A DNA stretch of 64,000 nucleotides from the NCBI GenBank assembly GCA_003979345.1, contig RYVZ01000002.1, forward strand, positions 62,001 to 126,000, read 5' to 3'. Source of the DNA: Lachnospiraceae bacterium (lineage in GTDB: Bacteria > Bacillota > Clostridia > Lachnospirales > Lachnospiraceae). Position numbers and translations under genes: made by a program. Of this stretch, positions 60,587-64,000 are shown one piece after another (position 1 is the stretch's first letter; each line of letters begins with the position of its first letter). Below the pieces are notes generated by a model. It had not been told where the DNA came from and searched no databases. It worked only from the letters and a program-made list of their open reading frames with translations.

Positions 60587-60817
60587 TCAGATCATGTACG
60601 GCTTTAAGATATCAAGTACGTCGTCGATGTTATCTTCGGCATGGATATTTAAGTCGATAGGCTTGGATAAGTCTAAGCTGAAAATACCCATGATAGATTT
60701 TGCATCGATAACATATCTGCCGGAAACTAAATCAAAATCATAATCGAATTTCGTAATATCGTTTACAAACGATTTTACCTTGTCAATGGAATTCAAAGAA
60801 ATCTTTACGGTCTTCAT
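60587..60817 (-). CDS. HPr-like protein without the active-site histidine
   Basis: A 76-residue HPr-fold protein (ptsH-like). It aligns with HPr over the whole length: KSIMGIFSLDL holds the regulatory Ser (Ser41, HPr Ser46), but the position of the phosphorylated His15 is Asp12 (NSIDKVKSF). It therefore cannot carry PTS phosphate in the usual way. It could be a regulator related to Crh, which also lacks His15. AAAGGAGGT lies before the chosen start at 60817; a longer frame upstream is not supported. It is a single gene on the minus strand. Confidence 0.8.
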   Translation of the reverse strand: MKTVKISLNSIDKVKSFVNDITKFDYDFDLVSGRYVIDAKSIMGIFSLDLSKPIDLNIHAEDNIDDVLDILKPYMI

Positions 60818-60931
60818 TGATAGTACCTCCTTTATATTTGATTGCGCGGTCTTTGAAACCACATCATCATCTTAATTGTAAAAAAAGGAAAAGTCAATAT
60901 ATAAAACAATACAAAAAAAACGGGGTTTCCT

Positions 60932-62335
60932 ATGAAAAGTGTAGCATTACATAATCTTGGCTGCAAGGTGAATGCCTATGAAATGGACGTTATGAGGCAA
61001 AATCTACAAGAAAACGGTTATGAAATTGTATCATTTGCTCAAAAAGCGGATGTTTATATTGTGAACACTTGTACCGTGACAAATATTGCGGATCGAAAAA
61101 GCAGGCAGATGTTACATCGCGCCAGAAAGAACAATCCGGCGGCCGTGATCGTGGCGGTGGGCTGTTATGTACAGCACGAAGCGGAAAGCCAGTCTGCGGC
61201 AGATGACGCACCTTCTCTTCAGGCAGAAGCGCTTGGAGCCGATATTATCATAGGAAATAACCGTAAAAACCAGATCGTCCGTATTTTGGACGAATATTTT
61301 AAGAGCCATGCGGTGCAGGACAATTTGATCGATATAGCGCGCACGGATGAGTATGAGCGGCTTTTTTTGAAAAAACCGCAGGAACATACGCGTGCCTTTC
61401 TCAAGATACAGGATGGATGTAATCAGTTCTGCACTTATTGCGCCATACCATATGCGCGGGGGCGCGTGAGGAGCAGAGAGCCGGGAGAGGTTCTTTCGGA
61501 AGCGCGCGTGCTGGCGGATGCCGGATGCAGGGAGATCGTGCTGACAGGAATCCACTTAAGCTCCTACGGGCTGGATTTTCCCGGCGTGCGTTCTGCGGAT
61601 TACCGGGATGCCGTAAAAGCAGGATTTCTTGCGGAGCTGATCGGACGTCTGGCTGAAATTCCGGAACTGGCACGCATCCGTCTTGGATCGCTGGAGCCGC
61701 AGATCGTGACGAAAGAATTTGCGGAGCGGCTGGCGGAGTGTGAAAAGCTCTGTCCGCACTTTCATTTATCGCTTCAAAGCGGATCTGATACCGTCTTAAA
61801 AAGGATGAACCGCCGTTATACGACAGAAGAATTTGAGGGAGGCGTCCGGATTCTGCGGGAGGCATTTGACAGGGTTGCGATCACGACGGATGTGATCGTC
61901 GGATTCCCCGGAGAGACGGAAGAGGAGTTTGCCGCGACAAAAGCGTTTGCGGAGCGTGTTGGTTTTTATGAAATGCATGTGTTTCCATATTCCAAACGGG
62001 CCGGAACACCGGCTGCACGTATGAAAGACCAGATTTCCGAACACATCAAGGCGGAAAGAAGCAAAGAGCTGATCGCGATTGGAGAGAAGCTTTCCGGACG
62101 ATACCGTGCAGGGCTGATCGGGCAGAAGATGGAGATCCTGACGGAGGAAGTAAAAGACATCGGCGGAATGCGCGTTCTTGTCGGACATACCAAAGATTAT
62201 GTGCCTGCCGCCGTGCCGGAGCATGCATCGGAAACGAACCGGATCGTGTGCGGCGTTGGAGAAAGGCTTCTGACGGAGGGCGGACAGCAGCTTGTACTGA
62301 TGCGGGAGCCTCATGACGAAAGTTTCATTGCATAA
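60932..62335 (+). CDS. mtaB: tRNA t6A37 methylthiotransferase MtaB
   Basis: A 467-residue radical SAM methylthiotransferase that makes ms2t6A at position 37 of some tRNAs. The N-terminal UPF0004 domain (LGCKVNAYEMD, VNTCTVTNIADRKSRQ, AVGCYVQHEAE) holds the first cluster, DGCNQFCTYCAIPYARGRVRSR the radical SAM cluster, and a TRAM domain ends the protein. The start follows AAAACGGGG. The insert after GCYVQ is a little longer than usual. It lies in its own unit. Confidence 0.93.
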   Translation: MKSVALHNLGCKVNAYEMDVMRQNLQENGYEIVSFAQKADVYIVNTCTVTNIADRKSRQMLHRARKNNPAAVIVAVGCYVQHEAESQSAADDAPSLQAEALGADIIIGNNRKNQIVRILDEYFKSHAVQDNLIDIARTDEYERLFLKKPQEHTRAFLKIQDGCNQFCTYCAIPYARGRVRSREPGEVLSEARVLADAGCREIVLTGIHLSSYGLDFPGVRSADYRDAVKAGFLAELIGRLAEIPELARIRLGSLEPQIVTKEFAERLAECEKLCPHFHLSLQSGSDTVLKRMNRRYTTEEFEGGVRILREAFDRVAITTDVIVGFPGETEEEFAATKAFAERVGFYEMHVFPYSKRAGTPAARMKDQISEHIKAERSKELIAIGEKLSGRYRAGLIGQKMEILTEEVKDIGGMRVLVGHTKDYVPAAVPEHASETNRIVCGVGERLLTEGGQQLVLMREPHDESFIA

Positions 62336-62430
62336 TTGCCAAAAGTAGGGTAAAATAGGTACAGTATTGTACGCGTGTAAAGTGCCGGTGCTATCCGGCG
62401 CAGATCATCTCGGATAAAGGAAGTGGCTAT

Positions 62431-62706
62431 ATGGCGGACTTGGGGAACACACAATTTTTCAGAGTAGAGACAGAGCCGGAGGTTCAGGTGCAGGAGGTCC
62501 TGCATGCGGTGTATGAAGCGCTGACGGAGAAGGGCTATAATCCGGTGAATCAGATTGTCGGATATATCATGTCGGGAGATCCGACCTATATTACGAGCCA
62601 TAAGAATGCCAGAACCATGATCATGAAGGTGGAACGTGATGAGCTGGTGGAAGAGATGCTGACGCAGTATATTCGATCCTGCGGCTGGAACGGGGAACGG
62701 GACTGA
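62431..62706 (+). CDS. ireB: IreB family regulatory protein (UPF0297)
   Basis: A 91-residue protein of the IreB/UPF0297 family, an all-helical small protein phosphorylated by the IreK kinase in Enterococcus and linked to cephalosporin tolerance. The sequence TQFFRVETEP, GYNPVNQIVGYIMSGDPTYITSHKNAR is fully typical. It is followed by ruvX and DUF1292, the usual Clostridial order. GGAAGTGGC lies before the ATG. A hairpin GCCGG/CCGGC is in the leader. Confidence 0.93.
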   Translation: MADLGNTQFFRVETEPEVQVQEVLHAVYEALTEKGYNPVNQIVGYIMSGDPTYITSHKNARTMIMKVERDELVEEMLTQYIRSCGWNGERD

Positions 62707-62748
62707 AAAGAGATTTACGCTGATTGCGCAGGAATGGGGATATGATTG

Positions 62749-63297
62749 ATGCGGATTATGGGATTGGATTTTGGTTCAAAGACGGTGGGTGTCGCAGTAA
62801 GCGATGAACTGCTGATCACTGCGCAGGCAAAAGAGATCATTCGCAGGGAACGTGAGGATAAGCTTCGCAGGACATGTGCGCGGATCGAGGAACTGATAGA
62901 AGAGTACGGTGTGGAACGGATCGTGCTCGGACTTCCGAAGAATATGAACGATACACAGGGCGACCGTGCTGAGAAGACACGCGAATTTGGGGACATGCTG
63001 ATAAGGCGCACGGGGCTTGACGTGGTATACTGGGATGAGCGGTTAACGACAGTGGCGGCAGATAAAGTGATGATGGAGACTGGGATCCGCAGGGAGCACC
63101 GCCGCGACTATGTGGACATGATCGCGGCCGCCCTGATCCTGCAGGGCTATCTGGATCATCTTGCGATGCAGACTGGCGGCGCAGGTAAAACTGCTGATGT
63201 GGCAGCGGATCACGTGGAAAACGGCAGGAAACAGACCGAAAACGATAGGAAACAGACTGAAAACAGGGAACAGGCTGAAAACGGGAAATTGGCGTGA
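62749..63297 (+). CDS. ruvX: Putative Holliday junction resolvase RuvX (YqgF)
   Basis: A 182-residue RNase H-fold protein. MGLDFGSKTVGVAVSDELL, VLGLPKNMNDTQGDRA and VYWDERLTTV with the catalytic acidic residues match YqgF/RuvX, involved in 16S rRNA 5' end processing and/or recombination. The last 40 residues form an unusual tail with repeated ENxRKQT units encoded by 21-bp repeats at 63217-63276. The ATG at 62749 is 8 bases after GGAATGGGGA. It overlaps a possible earlier GTG of DUF1292. Confidence 0.93.
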   Translation: MRIMGLDFGSKTVGVAVSDELLITAQAKEIIRREREDKLRRTCARIEELIEEYGVERIVLGLPKNMNDTQGDRAEKTREFGDMLIRRTGLDVVYWDERLTTVAADKVMMETGIRREHRRDYVDMIAAALILQGYLDHLAMQTGGAGKTADVAADHVENGRKQTENDRKQTENREQAENGKLA

Positions 63298-63320
63298 ATG
63301 CGGCACAGGGAAAAGAAAGA

Positions 63321-63569
63321 ATGGAAGAAGATCAGATCGTTTTAGAGGGCGAGAACGGCGAAAAACTGGTGTTTTATGTGCTAGAGCAGACGCGGATAGC
63401 GGGAAAGAGCTATCTGCTTGTGACAGACAGCAGGGACGGGGACGCGGAGGCGTTCATTCTGCGCGATGATTCCGAAGATACGGACAAAGAGAGCGTGTAT
63501 GTGTTCGTGGAGGATGATGCGGAGTTTGAAGCGATCTCAGGCGTTTTTGAAGGAATGCTGGATGAGTAA
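63321..63569 (+). CDS. DUF1292 protein
   Basis: An 82-residue acidic protein of the DUF1292 family, which follows ireB and ruvX in most Clostridia and has no known function. The block VFYVLEQTRIAGKSYLLVTDS then FVEDDAEFEAISGVFEGML is the family signature. The start at 63321 corresponds to the family's usual beginning; an upstream in-frame GTG at 63294 overlaps the ruvX stop. Confidence 0.88.
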   Translation: MEEDQIVLEGENGEKLVFYVLEQTRIAGKSYLLVTDSRDGDAEAFILRDDSEDTDKESVYVFVEDDAEFEAISGVFEGMLDE

Positions 63570-63646
63570 ATGTAACGGTTTCCGGTTATAATCAAGACAG
63601 ATCATGAGACCGGAAAATACGAATCTGAAATGTGGAGGAATTTTTT

Positions 63647-64000
63647 TTGAAAAGAAAGGAAAAAGAAGGAAGCCGGGCTTCATCACTGCGGATCATTCCG
63701 CTCGGGGGGCTGGAGCAGATCGGCATGAACATTACTGCCTTCGAGTATGAGGACAGTATTATTGTGGTGGATTGCGGGCTCAGTTTTCCCGCGGACGATA
63801 TGCTCGGGATTGATCTTGTTATTCCCGATGTGACATACTTAAAAGAACATATCGATAAGGTGAAAGGGTTTGTGATCACGCATGGTCATGAGGATCATAT
63901 CGGCGCACTGCCCTATGTCTTAAAGGAGATCAACGTACCAATCTATGCGACGCGTTTAACGATGGGGATCATTGAGAATAAATTGCGTGAGCATGAATTG
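63647..64000 (+). CDS. Ribonuclease J, N-terminal part (runs off the window)
   Basis: The first 118 codons of RNase J, a metallo-beta-lactamase-fold enzyme for mRNA decay and rRNA maturation. A short basic leader is followed by LRIIPLGGLEQIGMN, IVVDCGLSFP, and the zinc-binding THGHEDHIGALPY. It starts at TTG (63647) after GGAGGAA; no nearby ATG gives the full beta-lactamase start. The gene continues past 64000. Confidence 0.92.
   Translation, partial: MKRKEKEGSRASSLRIIPLGGLEQIGMNITAFEYEDSIIVVDCGLSFPADDMLGIDLVIPDVTYLKEHIDKVKGFVITHGHEDHIGALPYVLKEINVPIYATRLTMGIIENKLREHEL

Noticed and set aside
1..64000. tRNA and rRNA genes
   Set aside because: None of the gaps shows a cloverleaf with TTCRA-type arm or rRNA sequence that I could recognise; a tRNAscan run would be decisive.

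Overview
The window reads as a chromosomal segment of a Lachnospiraceae-type Firmicute (class Clostridia). The evidence is the set of Clostridia-typical blocks (hrcA-grpE-dnaK-dnaJ-prmA-rsmE with a CIRCE operator; ireB-ruvX-DUF1292-RNase J; MurT/GatD), DUF6465, DUF5696 and DUF624 proteins, strong AGGAGG ribosome binding sites, and a beta-mannan utilisation locus whose gene content resembles those described in Roseburia-like gut bacteria. The genus cannot be fixed from sequence reading alone.

Layout. 1-3.1 kb: the end of a MurT-like gene, a GatD-like protein that has lost its catalytic residues, a BlaI-type repressor, an XRE regulator on the minus strand and a NUDIX hydrolase. 3.2-13.0 kb: first half of the mannan locus (GH2 mannosidase, two GH36 alpha-galactosidases, cellobiose/mannobiose 2-epimerase, GH130_1 mannosylglucose phosphorylase). 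13.1-22.7 kb: an AT-richer RiPP (ribosomally made, modified peptide) cluster. It holds an FkbM methyltransferase, a nucleotidyltransferase with a sugar-binding-like tail, a PqqD/RRE protein, a radical SAM-SPASM enzyme, an HPr-kinase-like protein, two 47/49-residue cysteine precursor peptides, two ABC exporter half-transporters and an S26-like peptidase. 23.0-47.9 kb: second half of the mannan locus (secreted GH26 mannanase, two ABC import systems with unusual binding proteins, a cassette of NHL-TPR, Yip1 and DUF5696 membrane proteins, LacI regulator, GH130_2 phosphorylase, CE17-like acetylesterase, and a GH1-ManA fusion). 47.9-64 kb: housekeeping genes (aminotransferase, UppP, DUF6465, heat-shock operon, PrmA, RsmE, cysteine desulfurase, ThiI, HPr-like protein, MtaB, IreB, RuvX, DUF1292, RNase J start).

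How the genes work together. The lipid-anchored GH26 enzyme would cut mannan at the cell surface. Oligosaccharides enter through the two importers, for which no ATPase is encoded here. Inside, the esterase removes acetyl groups, GH36 enzymes remove galactose, GH1 and GH2 trim glucose and mannose, GH130_2 phosphorolyses mannooligosaccharides, the epimerase converts mannobiose to mannosylglucose for GH130_1, and ManA feeds mannose 6-phosphate into glycolysis.

The most interesting object is the RiPP cluster. It pairs tailoring genes familiar from Firmicute lasso-peptide clusters (RRE, HPrK-like kinase, nucleotidyltransferase, S26-like peptidase) with a radical SAM-SPASM enzyme and no lasso cyclase. 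It has two tandem precursors with leader motif YxxP, an AxA sequence directly before the first cysteine, and a fixed CX6CX3CX4C core. It sits inside the mannan locus between two strong terminators, which looks like an insertion.
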